A stretch of 38,427 bases of DNA from Sphingobacteriales bacterium (GTDB lineage Bacteria; Bacteroidota; Bacteroidia; Sphingobacteriales; Sphingobacteriaceae): assembly GCA_015654985.1 (NCBI GenBank), contig JAATFW010000344.1:1-38427 (forward strand), read 5' to 3'. This document shows, piece after piece, positions 1-9,793 of this stretch. The notes beneath the pieces were generated by a model. It worked only from the letters and a program-made list of their open reading frames with translations, was not told the origin of the DNA and searched no databases. Made by a program: the position numbers and the translations under genes. How positions within the stretch are numbered: position 1 is the first letter of the stretch; each line of letters starts with the position of its first letter.

Positions 1-3000
1 ACCTGAAGTTCCACATCATCCGTGGAAACTTCCCTGCCACTGCGGGCAATGATCCTTACCTTTCCGATGCCCTGAAAATTCCCGGAGGTAAGATCAAAAT
101 AAACCATCTGCTCTCCGGGTTTTGCAAAGCTTATTGTTGTCTGGTTTGCCGCCCGGCTGATGAGCGTATTCGACTGAACTTCAATGCTCACATTCTTTAT
201 GTTGTTATCAAGTGCAAATACAGTAACAGGAAGCCTGATCTGCTCACCGGGCGCAAGCACCCTTGGCAGGGTTGCGAGTACCATCAACGGCTTGCTGACT
301 TTTACTGTCTTTTCAGCGAAACCATAGGCCCCGTCTGCTCCGGCAATTACCATCGCACGTACAGAGCCAATATATTGCGGAAGGGTAAACGGATGGGTTT
401 GCTTTTGTCCTGCTTTCAGCTTAAAAGGCCCCATGAATTTCACAACCGGCTTAAAGCGGTTTGCCATTGGGTTTTTTCCGCCCTTGCCGGATTGCCGGTC
501 GCCTCCAATGCTTAAGATCCGCTGAAGTTCGCCGCTGTAGGCGCCGATTACGTAATCGAAGAGGTCCCATGTTTTTACCCCCAGCCCTTCGCGCGCATAA
601 AAAGAGGAGTGAGGATCAGGAGTCTTAAACCCGGTGATATCCAGTAATCCTTCATCTGCAAGGGCAATGGTATAGGTCATGGCTTTTCCCGAAGCTTCAG
701 AAACGGTAAGAGATGAACGAGTCTCAGGGCGGATATTCTGAGCCATGGAGATCTGAGGTTTTAATTCCGTGGAAGGATCTTCTACTTCGAGAGGGATTAC
801 ACCATACATGCGTATAGGCAGATCATTTATCGTCTGTGAATGCGGCTGAAGAAGGGTGACATTTACAAATATATTGGGAGTCATTTCCTTCTCTATTTTA
901 AACCGGTATTGTGTCTGCCCCTTCCGGGTGTCGGTCCAGAAAGTCTTGATTACTTTAGTTCCGTTCTCTATACTGATCAGGGCCCGGCCTTTATTTGCTG
1001 TAGGAATAGTGAGTACAGCCTCTTCTCCAACCCCGTATTTTTCCTTATCGGATGTAAAAGAGAGCATCGCTGCTTCCGTTGGATTTCCATTCTGCAGCCG
1101 TTCTGCCCAGTTTGGCCAGTCGGCATAAACGATCTTACCGGCAGCATGCCCGGTCTTTGGATCCCTGATCCGGATGAGGAACCGGCCCCAATCAGGCTGA
1201 TCGATATGCAGGTTCCATTTTCCTTTGCCATTAACCAGGCGTACCGAAGCGGTAGTAACCAGCTTATTATATTGGTCCTGGGTAAAGTTGCTGACCGCGT
1301 TTTCATCTTCATCCCACCACCAGCGCCACTGGATCTTATATAATTCTACCTCCACATCTCTTATCCCCGGAAGCAGATTCCCCTGTCCGTCAACAGAAAC
1401 GATGTCGACCAGATGGTCCTGCCCGGTAACCAGCATTCCTGATAAGCGGTCGCCTGCAGGAGTACGGATCCCGACATAGCCTGAATAGGGGCTGTAAGGA
1501 AGGGACACCTGCCCGATGCTGAAGTTTCCTCCCGGTTCAAACACTTTCACCATGAAGCTTGCATTCAGCATTCCCGGGGCAGCCTGTTGGGTACTGATCT
1601 GAGGCTTAAATGTTACTACTCCGTTTTCGTTCAGATTGCCGTCGTAAACATTTTGCAACTGCGAATTAAAAGGGCGGGTCGGATCATCAAACGTATATTG
1701 TGCGAATTTAGGGAAGGAAGTTTTATCCGCGCTGACATAGGCATCTACTCTCGCTTTAAGGCGCCTGGCAGCACCGCCGAACAACCACTCTGATTTGAGC
1801 ACGCCGGCAAGGCCTTCATCTTTCACCAGGATCTTTTTATCTCCGAACGAGAGATTGATCTTAAGCCTGTTAGGCATGATCGTCTCAATACGGATCCTTT
1901 TTTCAAAGACTGCGCCCCCTGCTTTTATCTTTGCCTGCCAGTTACCGGTAGGAGAACTTTGCTCTGTGGCTGTTTTGAAGACATAAAAGCCGTTAAGCGC
2001 GCTGCTTCTGGTTATCCGCTTATAAAGCTGTCCCTGCGGGTTGTAGAGATCGAATGTTACAGGATGCCCCCCGGGCAGTTTATTCTCCTTATCGTCGAGA
2101 ATAAAACTGATGAACAAAGAATCTCCGGGACGCCATACGCCCCTTTCTCCATAAATAAACCCTTTTAATCCTTTTTGTACCTGTTCACCTGCGGTGTTAA
2201 AACGGCTCAAAGGAAGCGAGCCGCCATCGTCGAGCTTCAGATAGCCGCGCTCTTCGCCTTTCTTTGCGATCAGGAGGTAGGGCTTGCGCTTCAGTGCAAT
2301 GGCAGCTATCCCTTCACCGCCAGATATCGTTTCGCCGATTACCTGTTTCTGGTAATCCAGAAACTGAAGGGTAACGCCGCTTTGCGGTTCTGCTGTAAGG
2401 ATGCTGGTTACAGCTACAGTATAGCTGTTATTGCTTCCGCTCTTGGCTATCAGGCCTATATTGGAAGCAAGGACGTTTCTTGAAGCCCAGCGTTCGCGGT
2501 TAAAATAGGAATTACTGCAGGGATCGTCGCGTTCGTTCCAGTTGAATCCGTAAGGATAGTAGTTATCATAACGGTTCCAGAATTCATCGTCTTCATCGAT
2601 CTTGTTTCCGTAGCGGTTATCATTTTCATTATTGCTTTCATCGCTCAGTTTGCCGGATGCATTTTTACAGGAATAAACAGAGTAGCCGGGCCGGAAACCA
2701 ATAGTGATCCTGTAGATAGCACCTGGTTCGGTCCTCATTAGTTTATCGATATCAAGCATAAAGCGGGTCTTTTTGTGAAGATTGACGCTTTTATCGTCGT
2801 CAAGCCTGATGGTTGCCTGCTTTACCGGTTTTGCCACCTGGCGGAGCGACATTTCTCCGTCCATTGAATTTTCCTGAAGATATTCCGGAATATTATTGCC
2901 GTAGATCTTAATGACCGTAACATCCACGGCATTCAGATTAACAGCTTCGAAGGGCATCATCAGCTTTCCTGAATTCGGCAGGATCACTCCCTTGCCGGGA

Positions 3001-4037
3001 ATAGTAACAGAAGGAAGGCGGTTTTCAAAAAACACATTGCCGTTAAAAGAACGCGGAAGTTTCTTTCCCGAAATATTTTCTATGCCTTCATTTACAAATA
3101 CAGCAAAATTTCCTTCAAGACGTTCGGCGGGATAAAGTTTCACCTCGCTGCCCTGAATAGTATATGCAGGCATTTCAGAGTTGCTGATACCCAGCAGACC
3201 GTTCAGTTCCTGCCCGACACGCACGGGGTCTGAAAACTGCACGAGTACATATTGTTCGTTATCCTGTACAGTCTTTATATCAAGTACTTTAAAATCACCG
3301 GTTGCAGGAACCTGAAATGACCGGGAACCGTCTTTCTTAATATCCAGAGGAGTTCCATTCCAACTGATATTGATTTGCTGCGGGCCGCCGCCCCGTGTAA
3401 TATCTTCAATGGTAAACTGATGCGTTCCGGTTTCGTTATTATGCTGCCATACGATCCTTGTTTTACCGGGATAAGCAACTTTCAGAAGCTGTTCTACCCG
3501 CGACGATTCTTCTGCATCGGCCATTGTAAGTATGCCTGAAAGCTTCATCTTGTCAAGAGAGGTATTGCCTGCAGCCTTCAACCCCTGAAATTCTACTTCA
3601 AATCCCGGTTTTTTAGTCTGGAAATCAAATGCAAACTCATCTGCCTTGTACGGAACTTTCATCACCTTGCCAAGATGGAAACTGGCATTATAAAGCTGAT
3701 CGGGCTTAAGGTTTTTGTCTGGTCTGAATTCAAGTGTCCTGGAATCAACCCAATAGGTTTTTCCTTTTATGCCCGGCGAAAATTCAAATATTTCTTCATC
3801 AAGGGGTTTATTGGCTGCGTATGTAGTTTCAACATCTTCAGCCAGCCTGATGCGGATAGTGCTTTCGCGTGAAATAATTCCGCTGGTGTAACTTTCGAGA
3901 TAGCGGCTGTATTCCTCATAATTACTGTTAGCTTTACTTTTAAACTTCCAGTAAAGGATTCCGGCAACAGAAAGAACTGCAATAAAGGCAATTAAAATGG
4001 TAATTTGTTTTTTAGAAAAGGATTTATCTGAAGGCAT
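1..4037 (-). CDS. Alpha-2-macroglobulin family protein, membrane-anchored, 3' end outside window
   Basis: The minus-strand frame stays open from an ATG at 4037 to the left edge, giving 1345 residues without the C-terminus. Residues about 11-30 form one hydrophobic helix after a short basic N-terminus and there is no lipobox cysteine, so an inner-membrane anchor facing the periplasm is likely. The rest reads as repeated beta-sandwich (MG) domains. Near the left edge, around residues 1240-1300, a stretch containing PFTLPQYIGSVRAMVIAG matches the conserved A2M domain. The thioester region would lie beyond the edge, so its presence cannot be judged. Bacterial A2Ms are thought to trap proteases and often pair with penicillin-binding protein 1C; that neighbour, if present, is outside. 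The gene follows topA and a small conserved gene on the same strand after 171 bp. Confidence 0.9.
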   Translation of the reverse strand, partial: MPSDKSFSKKQITILIAFIAVLSVAGILYWKFKSKANSNYEEYSRYLESYTSGIISRESTIRIRLAEDVETTYAANKPLDEEIFEFSPGIKGKTYWVDSRTLEFRPDKNLKPDQLYNASFHLGKVMKVPYKADEFAFDFQTKKPGFEVEFQGLKAAGNTSLDKMKLSGILTMADAEESSRVEQLLKVAYPGKTRIVWQHNNETGTHQFTIEDITRGGGPQQINISWNGTPLDIKKDGSRSFQVPATGDFKVLDIKTVQDNEQYVLVQFSDPVRVGQELNGLLGISNSEMPAYTIQGSEVKLYPAERLEGNFAVFVNEGIENISGKKLPRSFNGNVFFENRLPSVTIPGKGVILPNSGKLMMPFEAVNLNAVDVTVIKIYGNNIPEYLQENSMDGEMSLRQVAKPVKQATIRLDDDKSVNLHKKTRFMLDIDKLMRTEPGAIYRITIGFRPGYSVYSCKNASGKLSDESNNENDNRYGNKIDEDDEFWNRYDNYYPYGFNWNERDDPCSNSYFNRERWASRNVLASNIGLIAKSGSNNSYTVAVTSILTAEPQSGVTLQFLDYQKQVIGETISGGEGIAAIALKRKPYLLIAKKGEERGYLKLDDGGSLPLSRFNTAGEQVQKGLKGFIYGERGVWRPGDSLFISFILDDKENKLPGGHPVTFDLYNPQGQLYKRITRSSALNGFYVFKTATEQSSPTGNWQAKIKAGGAVFEKRIRIETIMPNRLKINLSFGDKKILVKDEGLAGVLKSEWLFGGAARRLKARVDAYVSADKTSFPKFAQYTFDDPTRPFNSQLQNVYDGNLNENGVVTFKPQISTQQAAPGMLNASFMVKVFEPGGNFSIGQVSLPYSPYSGYVGIRTPAGDRLSGMLVTGQDHLVDIVSVDGQGNLLPGIRDVEVELYKIQWRWWWDEDENAVSNFTQDQYNKLVTTASVRLVNGKGKWNLHIDQPDWGRFLIRIRDPKTGHAAGKIVYADWPNWAERLQNGNPTEAAMLSFTSDKEKYGVGEEAVLTIPTANKGRALISIENGTKVIKTFWTDTRKGQTQYRFKIEKEMTPNIFVNVTLLQPHSQTINDLPIRMYGVIPLEVEDPSTELKPQISMAQNIRPETRSSLTVSEASGKAMTYTIALADEGLLDITGFKTPDPHSSFYAREGLGVKTWDLFDYVIGAYSGELQRILSIGGDRQSGKGGKNPMANRFKPVVKFMGPFKLKAGQKQTHPFTLPQYIGSVRAMVIAGADGAYGFAEKTVKVSKPLMVLATLPRVLAPGEQIRLPVTVFALDNNIKNVSIEVQSNTLISRAANQTTISFAKPGEQMVYFDLTSGNFQGIGKVRIIARSGREVSTDDVELQ

Positions 4038-4085
4038 ATATCCGGTTTTGAGTTTAAAATTCAGGCTTTAACTTTCGCTGGTCAA

Positions 4086-4138
4086 GCATAAACTTTATTA
4101 AACTAAATTAGTAAATATTTTAATAATATTGTTTATGC
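4086..4138. repeat. AT-rich inverted repeat between the A2M gene and the 134-aa gene
   Basis: GCATAAAC at 4086-4093 is matched by GTTTATGC at 4131-4138, with a very AT-rich interior that can extend the stem imperfectly. It lies downstream of the 134-aa gene and upstream of the A2M start. It could be a weak terminator or an operator; no T-run follows, so the role is open. Confidence 0.3.
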
Positions 4139-4208
4139 CCTGTTATTAAATAACCGGCCTTTCAGGTTTTCCGGTTGGTAAACGGATTATAAAGAAGGGA
4201 AGACACCC

Positions 4209-4613
4209 TTATTTAATCATTACTCCCGCCTTATTTACTACCGGGATCCTTATTAAATTCGACTCTACAATGCTTTCAGGAAGAAAGATGAATTTTTTAT
4301 CGTAGATCTGCCCGTTAATATAGTAGCTGAGCAGGTATTCATTGGTAAGTCCGAATACCTGTTCGTCGATAGCTTCTACTAAAGCATATTGCATACTGCC
4401 CACTTCACCCAGGGAATGCCGTAAAATGGATGTCTTTACCTGTTTGCCATCTTTAATTCCATATCCTTTGGAAGATATCAGAACTGTTTCAATTTTCTCA
4501 TTTTTCAGATTGATAAGGTAAACGTTCCATACTTTCACCTCAGGGCTTTCTCTTTCGAGGACCACCGCGATTGCTATATCTTCCACAATGTTTACAGGCA
4601 GGTCTTTTTTCAT
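4209..4613 (-). CDS. Conserved hypothetical protein (134 aa) downstream of topA
   Basis: A 134-residue protein with no signal peptide and no membrane segment, so probably cytoplasmic. The sequence alternates hydrophobic and charged residues in a pattern suggesting a beta-rich fold (for example VKVWNVYLINLKNEKIETVL). No catalytic motif is recognised and I cannot assign a named domain. It starts 33 bp after the topA stop on the same strand, which suggests cotranscription with topA. I believe similar small proteins occur beside topA in other Sphingobacteriaceae, but that is recollection, not shown here. ATG at 4613 is the only good start. Confidence 0.75.
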   Translation of the reverse strand: MKKDLPVNIVEDIAIAVVLERESPEVKVWNVYLINLKNEKIETVLISSKGYGIKDGKQVKTSILRHSLGEVGSMQYALVEAIDEQVFGLTNEYLLSYYINGQIYDKKFIFLPESIVESNLIRIPVVNKAGVMIK

Positions 4614-4646
4614 AATAAGCGGATATCGGAAACCGGATCACAATTT

Positions 4647-6989
4647 TCAACTTTTTTTCTTTGCGAATCTGCCGCCCTTCTTTTTAGGTTCCTTTTCTGC
4701 TGCTTCCGCAAGAACCTTTACCTCTTCAAACGTCAGATCTTTCGCCTCTTTTCCTTTAGGGATCTTTACATTCAGTTTGCCATATTCGATATAAGGTCCC
4801 CAGCGTCCGTTAAGGACCTTCACTGACGGGTCTTCGGGGAAGGACTTTATCAGCTTTTCAGCGTCCTTTTTACGTTTTTCCAGGATGATCTCAATAGCCT
4901 GTTCCTCAGTTACACTAAGGGGATCAATTTCTTTAGGTAAAGAGTAAAATGCACCGTTATGTCTGATGTATGGCCCGAAGCGTCCGATAGCAACGGTCAT
5001 CTCCTTATCTTCAAACGACCCTGCTTTTTTAGGTAGTTTGAATAATTCAAGGGCCTCTTCGATTGTCATTGTTTCGATCATCTGACCGCTTCTGAGACTG
5101 GCATACCGTGGCTTTTCTTCGCCTTCAGCTTCTCCGATCTGGACAAAAGGCCCAAAGCGCCCTATCCTCACCGAAATCTTTTTGCCGCTTTCAGGATCAA
5201 CACCCAGTTCACGTTCTCCTCTGGCCTTCCCGGCAGTTTGTATGGTGTTTTCTACTTCCTGGTGAAAAGGACTGTAAAATGACTTCAGCATTTCTGTCCA
5301 TTCCTTAAGGCCATGGGCTATTTCATCAAATTCCTTCTCCACATTTGCGGTGAAATGATAATCGACAATCCCTTTAAAGTACTGTAAAAGGAAATCATTT
5401 ACAACAGCGCCTATATCAGTTGGAAAGAGTTTTGATTTTTCAGCACCGGTGATCTCGGTCCGGATCTCTTTTTTTATCCCGTCTCCGGCAAGGGTGAAAA
5501 TATGATACTCTCTTGTTTTTCCTTCGCGGTCTTCTTTTACAACATAGCCCCTGTTCTGGACTGTGGAAATAGTAGGAGCGTAGGTAGATGGTCGTCCTAT
5601 GCCAAGTTCTTCCAGTTTTTTAACAAGGCTTGCTTCCGTATAACGGGCAGGGGGACGGCTGAATCGTTCTGTAGCCTTAATTTCCTGACTGATCAGTTGC
5701 TGGCCTTTGGAAAGAGGAGGGAGGATGCTGTTTTCATTTTCCTCATCCAGGTTCACCTCCTGATCTTCATCGGTCGACTCCATGTATACCTTCAAAAAAC
5801 CGTCAAACTTCATTACTTCTCCGTTAGAAACGAATTGCTCATTCCGCGTAGAAACACTGATTTTGGCGGTGGTTTTTTCAAACTTCGCTTCACTCATCTG
5901 CGATGCGATGGCTCTTTTCCAGATCAGCTCGTAGAGCCGTCTTTCAGAATTATCCCCTTCAATGGTATGCTGGTCAAAATAAGTAGGGCGGATGGCTTCA
6001 TGCGCTTCCTGTGCCCCGGCAGATTTTGTTTTAAATGTTCTTAGCTGGTGATACTGGTTTCCATATGCTTCGTTAATCTCCTTTGATGCAGCATTAAGGG
6101 CTGTTTCTGAAAGATTTACGGAATCGGTACGCATATAGGTTATCTTGCCGGATTCGTATAGCTTCTGCGCAACCGTCATTGTACGCGAAACCGAGAAACC
6201 AAGTTTCCGGCTTGCCTCCTGCTGAAGAGTAGAGGTTGTAAAAGGCGGTGCCGGATTTCTCTTTGTTGGTCTCGTTTCGAGGCTTTCTATCTTATAGACA
6301 GCATTTTTACACGCTTCGAGGAATTCTGTAGCTCCGGCTTCAGTTTCAAAACGTTCGGGCAACTCGGCCCTGAACAGCTCTTTCTGTTTGCCGGTTGAAA
6401 AAATAGCGGTTATTTTATATGCGGCAACGCTTTTGAATTTATTAATCTCCCGTTCCCGTTCTACAATCAAACGTACTGCTACCGATTGAACCCTGCCGGC
6501 TGAAAGTGAGGGTTTTACCTTTTTCCACAAAACAGGAGAAAGTTCAAAACCTACAAGGCGGTCGAGTACCCGTCGTGCCTGTTGCGCATATACCAGGTTG
6601 TAATCGATTTTCCGGGGATTTTCAATTGCTTTAAGTATTGCGGGTTTGGTAATTTCATGAAAAACAATTCGTTTTGTTTTTTCATCCTTCAGGCCGAGGG
6701 TCTCAAACAAGTGCCATGATATAGCTTCTCCTTCGCGGTCCTCATCCGAGGCGAGCCATACCATCTCAGCTTCTTTGGCAAGTTTTTTCAGTTCACTGAC
6801 AACTGCCTTTTTATCGGCGGGAACTTCATATTTCTGGTCGAAATTATTAAGAACATCTATTGCGTCATCCGTTTTCACGAGATCGCGGATATGTCCGTAA
6901 CTTGATTTAACCATAAATTCTTTTCCCAGGTAGCCCTCTATGGTTTTTGCTTTTGCCGGTGACTCAACGATAAGTAAATTTTTAGCCAT
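4647..6989 (-). CDS. topA: DNA topoisomerase I (type IA)
   Basis: This 780-aa protein relaxes negative supercoils by transient single-strand cleavage. The N-terminal TOPRIM domain is clear: LLIVESPAKAKTIEGYLG (residues 5-22, with Glu9) and SDEDREGEA (81-89, metal-binding Asp82, Asp84, Glu86). The catalytic tyrosine is Tyr285 in KITYMRTDS. Residues 161-173 (SLSAGRVQSVAVR) match another conserved TopA segment. The C-terminal third has repeated GRFGP/GRWGPY units of the TopA C-terminal repeat family in place of Cys4 zinc fingers, then a Lys-rich tail ending KKKGGRFAKKKS. The length fits Bacteroidota TopA. ATG at 6989 gives the canonical N-terminus. No exact TAnnTTTG box was found directly upstream. 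Confidence 0.98.
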   Translation of the reverse strand: MAKNLLIVESPAKAKTIEGYLGKEFMVKSSYGHIRDLVKTDDAIDVLNNFDQKYEVPADKKAVVSELKKLAKEAEMVWLASDEDREGEAISWHLFETLGLKDEKTKRIVFHEITKPAILKAIENPRKIDYNLVYAQQARRVLDRLVGFELSPVLWKKVKPSLSAGRVQSVAVRLIVEREREINKFKSVAAYKITAIFSTGKQKELFRAELPERFETEAGATEFLEACKNAVYKIESLETRPTKRNPAPPFTTSTLQQEASRKLGFSVSRTMTVAQKLYESGKITYMRTDSVNLSETALNAASKEINEAYGNQYHQLRTFKTKSAGAQEAHEAIRPTYFDQHTIEGDNSERRLYELIWKRAIASQMSEAKFEKTTAKISVSTRNEQFVSNGEVMKFDGFLKVYMESTDEDQEVNLDEENENSILPPLSKGQQLISQEIKATERFSRPPARYTEASLVKKLEELGIGRPSTYAPTISTVQNRGYVVKEDREGKTREYHIFTLAGDGIKKEIRTEITGAEKSKLFPTDIGAVVNDFLLQYFKGIVDYHFTANVEKEFDEIAHGLKEWTEMLKSFYSPFHQEVENTIQTAGKARGERELGVDPESGKKISVRIGRFGPFVQIGEAEGEEKPRYASLRSGQMIETMTIEEALELFKLPKKAGSFEDKEMTVAIGRFGPYIRHNGAFYSLPKEIDPLSVTEEQAIEIILEKRKKDAEKLIKSFPEDPSVKVLNGRWGPYIEYGKLNVKIPKGKEAKDLTFEEVKVLAEAAEKEPKKKGGRFAKKKS

Positions 6990-7366
6990 TCAAAAAACAT
7001 TTTTTGCAAATAAAGGCATTAATCAACCCAATGCAAAATGGATTGGCTTTAAATTTTTGTAAATTGATTGAAAGGAGAGCGATTTTGCGGTGATAAACCG
7101 GCGATTATTGTAAGGAGTTAATGGGTATGCGGTTGGAAATTAGAGGGTAGGAGTTGAAATTTATGAATTATGAGTTATGGGTTATGAATTACAGGATATT
7201 GCAAAAATAGTGTATGCTATGAGACAAAAATATATTCACCGGATCAGGATATTAGTGTTAAGTTATACGTAATAAGTATAATCGGTTGAATTTTTTATAA
7301 AAATGCAGCAAGTCATTTTATTCTTTAACATTACGCCGGTAGTTAAAGCATTGCATGAAAAATCTG
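6990..7366. other. Gene-free AT-rich spacer between mnmA and topA
   Basis: This 377-bp stretch holds no supported gene on either strand. It must contain the topA promoter (minus strand), but no perfect TAnnTTTG element was identified near the start. The one notable structure is the short heptamer repeat at 7162-7189. Confidence 0.6.
7162..7189. repeat. Four tandem copies of a TATGRRT heptamer
   Basis: The sequence reads TATGAAT, TATGAGT, TATGGGT, TATGAAT in a row, with variation only at the purine positions. Such TTATGAGTTATGAAT-like runs are common intergenic sequences in Bacteroidota and Cyanobacteria and probably expand by slippage. No function is inferred. Confidence 0.6.
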
Positions 7367-8455
7367 CTACAATAAAAATCCGCCTCCCAGCAGATCATTG
7401 CCTTCATAAAACACTGCCGATTGACCGGGTGCGATACCTCCAACGGCATGATGGAAATTAACCTTCATCAGGCCGTCTTCTTCCACAATGGTACTTATAG
7501 TACCGGCATCCTTATACCTTATTTTGGTTACCGCTTCCAGCGGTTCTGTAATATTTTCGTATTTGATCAGATTAATGCCTCTGACGAGGGCGGCACTTTT
7601 CTGAAGTTCATCCTGTGTTCCCAGAACAACTGTATTGATCTCGGGCAGTATTTCAGTTACAAACATAGGCTGACCCAATGCAATCCCCAGACCTTTTCGT
7701 TGCCCGATGGTATAAAAGGGATACCCCTGGTGTTTTCCTACAACAGTTCCATCTGTTAAAATGAAATTTCCGCCTGCCACTTTTTCTTCCAGATCTGCAA
7801 CACGATGCCGCAGGAAAGCGCGGTAATCATTATCAGGGACAAAGCAGATCTCGTAGCTTTCACTTTTTTTAGCCAGGTCTTCCTGCCCCATATCAAGGGC
7901 CATCTGTCGTATTTCGGCTTTGGTGAAACTGCCTAAAGGGAATTTAGTCCGGGCGAGGTTTTTCTGGGAAACACCCCATAGTACATACGACTGATCTTTA
8001 TTTTCGTCTTTACCTTTAGATATTACATAACGTCCGTTATCTTCAAGCCTGACGTTGGCATAATGGCCTGTTGCTATAAATTCACAATTCAGTTTATCAG
8101 CACGTTTAAGCAATGCTTCCCATTTAATATGGGTATTACAAAGCACACACGGATTTGGAGTGCGGCCCGCAAGGTATTCGTCAACGAAATTATCAATCAC
8201 AAAATCTCCGAATTCATTTCTGATATCGAGAATATAGTGGGGGAAGCCGTAAGCAACAGCCAGGGAACGGGCATCATTGATAGAATCGAGGCTGCAGCAT
8301 CCTGTTTCTTTAGAAGAAGCGCCGGATGAAGCATAATCCCATGTTTTCATCGTTAATCCTATCACCTCATAGCCCTGTTCGTGTAACATTACCGAGGCAA
8401 CAGAACTGTCAACTCCACCGCTCATTGCAACTAAAATTCTTCCGTGCTTGCTCAT
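7367..8455 (-). CDS. mnmA: tRNA-uridine 2-sulfurtransferase MnmA
   Basis: MnmA installs the 2-thio group on U34 of tRNAs for Lys, Glu and Gln. Counted from the ATG at 8455 it is 362 aa. The PP-loop ATP-binding motif SGGVDSS is at residues 12-18. The two catalytic cysteines are Cys103 in NPCVLCN and Cys204 in YEICFVPD, and the central and beta-barrel domains are present (GQRKGLGIALGQP). I chose ATG 8455 over an in-frame TTG at 8467, because that TTG is the end of a TATCTTTG promoter box. The gene stands alone, 96 bp downstream of the permease gene on the same strand. Confidence 0.97.
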   Translation of the reverse strand: MSKHGRILVAMSGGVDSSVASVMLHEQGYEVIGLTMKTWDYASSGASSKETGCCSLDSINDARSLAVAYGFPHYILDIRNEFGDFVIDNFVDEYLAGRTPNPCVLCNTHIKWEALLKRADKLNCEFIATGHYANVRLEDNGRYVISKGKDENKDQSYVLWGVSQKNLARTKFPLGSFTKAEIRQMALDMGQEDLAKKSESYEICFVPDNDYRAFLRHRVADLEEKVAGGNFILTDGTVVGKHQGYPFYTIGQRKGLGIALGQPMFVTEILPEINTVVLGTQDELQKSAALVRGINLIKYENITEPLEAVTKIRYKDAGTISTIVEEDGLMKVNFHHAVGGIAPGQSAVFYEGNDLLGGGFLL

Positions 8456-8464
8456 AATAAAATG

Positions 8465-8472
8465 CAAAGATA
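8465..8472 (-). promoter_or_regulatory. Candidate -7 promoter element of mnmA (TATCTTTG)
   Basis: On the minus strand the exact Bacteroidota -7 consensus TAnnTTTG occurs as TATCTTTG, ending 9 nt before the mnmA ATG. This would give a very short or absent 5' leader. No clear -33 TTTG was seen, so the promoter call is tentative, but it decides against the upstream TTG start. Confidence 0.45.
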
Positions 8473-8551
8473 CTTCTTCCCCTCTTATTTTTAAGCGGAG
8501 GCGGGTCAGAAAGGTGTAAAATGAATTAGTAGCCTGTGCTGTTTTCTGCTT

Positions 8552-9718
8552 TTACCTTTCAGCTTTAACCCCCTTTGCCTTTTTAAATTTCCATGACAGC
8601 GCCGCCCATGCCAGAATGCCGAATACAATGCTCAGTCCGGTCAGATACAGTACCGGCTTATGCACAAGAGCAAATGATCCGTTTTCAACCATCAGAATCC
8701 GGTAGATCTGGAGAAAATGAGTAAGTGGAATGCAGTCTGCAAGAATTCTTACACCTATGGGCATCTGACTTAATGGCCAGGTAAAGCCACTGATCACAAA
8801 ACTTGGTGTTGCTACTGCCATTAATACTTCTGTTGCTTTTAACTGGCTTGGGATCATAATACTGACCAGTATACCCATCATACTTACTGAAAATACAAAG
8901 AGACCGGCAAGTAAAGTCAGCAATCCGATATTATGGTCCATTGGGATTTTGAACCACAGGTGCATCAGCCCATACGATACCCAGATAAAAAATGACATGA
9001 GGAAATAAGGGGTGCATTTTCCTGCCATGGCAAGCAGGGTAGAGCCTGCTTTATTTGCCAGCCCGGAAAGGGTGTTTTGTTCCTGCTCGGCAGAAAAAGT
9101 GATTGCCAGTGCGAGAAGTAAAACCTGCTGAAGGATGGTGAAAAGCATGCCCGGCCATAAAAAGTACATGTAATTATTGCTTTTATTGTAATTACGCATA
9201 ATCGTTACAGCAAACGGATCATACTGTTTTTCTGCTACTGCCTGCGGTACTCCGGCTTTCTTGAGCGCTTCTATCTGAATACCGGCTTTAAAGGTACCTG
9301 TAACCGTTTGTATCGCCCTTGATGCATAATTTGCAGAAAGAATATTGTCGGTATTTACATAAACAAGCATTTCAGGGTACCGTTTATATTGAAGATCTGC
9401 TTCAAAACCGGAAGGAATAATTACGATACAGGCCGATTCATATTTAATGGAGATGTCTTTAATCTTATTTGCAGAAGGTAATATGGCGGCGATTTTTACA
9501 GATTCATTATCATCAAGCATATCTATAATCCGGCTGCTTACAGAAGAGCGGTCTTCATCCACCACTACAATGGGCAGGTTGGTAACCTTACCTTTCTGGT
9601 AGGTATATCCAAACAATATTCCGTAGGATAACGGCGCAGCAAGAAAAAGAACAAATAATACAGTATTGCTCCTGAATAAACGGAATTCACGTTTTATAAG
9701 ATCAATGAAAGTTTTCAT
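8552..9718 (-). CDS. ABC-2 type transporter permease of an efflux operon
   Basis: The 388-aa protein has the YhhJ/YbhR-like ABC-2 layout: a first membrane helix at about residues 20-38, a periplasmic domain of about 140 residues containing VVVDEDRSS, then five or six C-terminal membrane helices (for example LFTILQQVLLLALAITF and LLTLLAGLFVFSVSMMGILV). Such permeases usually work with a cytoplasmic ATPase, a periplasmic adaptor and a TolC channel to export drugs or lipophilic compounds. Here the adaptor and TolC genes lie directly upstream, but there is no ATPase gene and no second permease. It is the last gene of the marR-tolC-hlyD-permease operon, 75 bp after the adaptor gene. Confidence 0.9.
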   Translation of the reverse strand: MKTFIDLIKREFRLFRSNTVLFVLFLAAPLSYGILFGYTYQKGKVTNLPIVVVDEDRSSVSSRIIDMLDDNESVKIAAILPSANKIKDISIKYESACIVIIPSGFEADLQYKRYPEMLVYVNTDNILSANYASRAIQTVTGTFKAGIQIEALKKAGVPQAVAEKQYDPFAVTIMRNYNKSNNYMYFLWPGMLFTILQQVLLLALAITFSAEQEQNTLSGLANKAGSTLLAMAGKCTPYFLMSFFIWVSYGLMHLWFKIPMDHNIGLLTLLAGLFVFSVSMMGILVSIMIPSQLKATEVLMAVATPSFVISGFTWPLSQMPIGVRILADCIPLTHFLQIYRILMVENGSFALVHKPVLYLTGLSIVFGILAWAALSWKFKKAKGVKAER

Positions 9719-9793
9719 GATTCGGGAATTGAGATTGCAGATCCGGAAGTATTACCCGGGATATATAGGTTGACAGGCTGTCTGATAAACAGT

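Noticed and set aside
840-1343. 167-aa plus-strand frame in the A2M gene
   Set aside because: Antisense shadow of the alpha-2-macroglobulin coding frame.
5502-6044. 180-aa frame antisense to topA
   Set aside because: Shadow of a strongly conserved gene; composition not protein-like.
8456-8467. In-frame TTG start adding four residues to MnmA
   Set aside because: The TTG is the last three bases of a TATCTTTG promoter box; ATG 8455 gives the canonical N-terminus.
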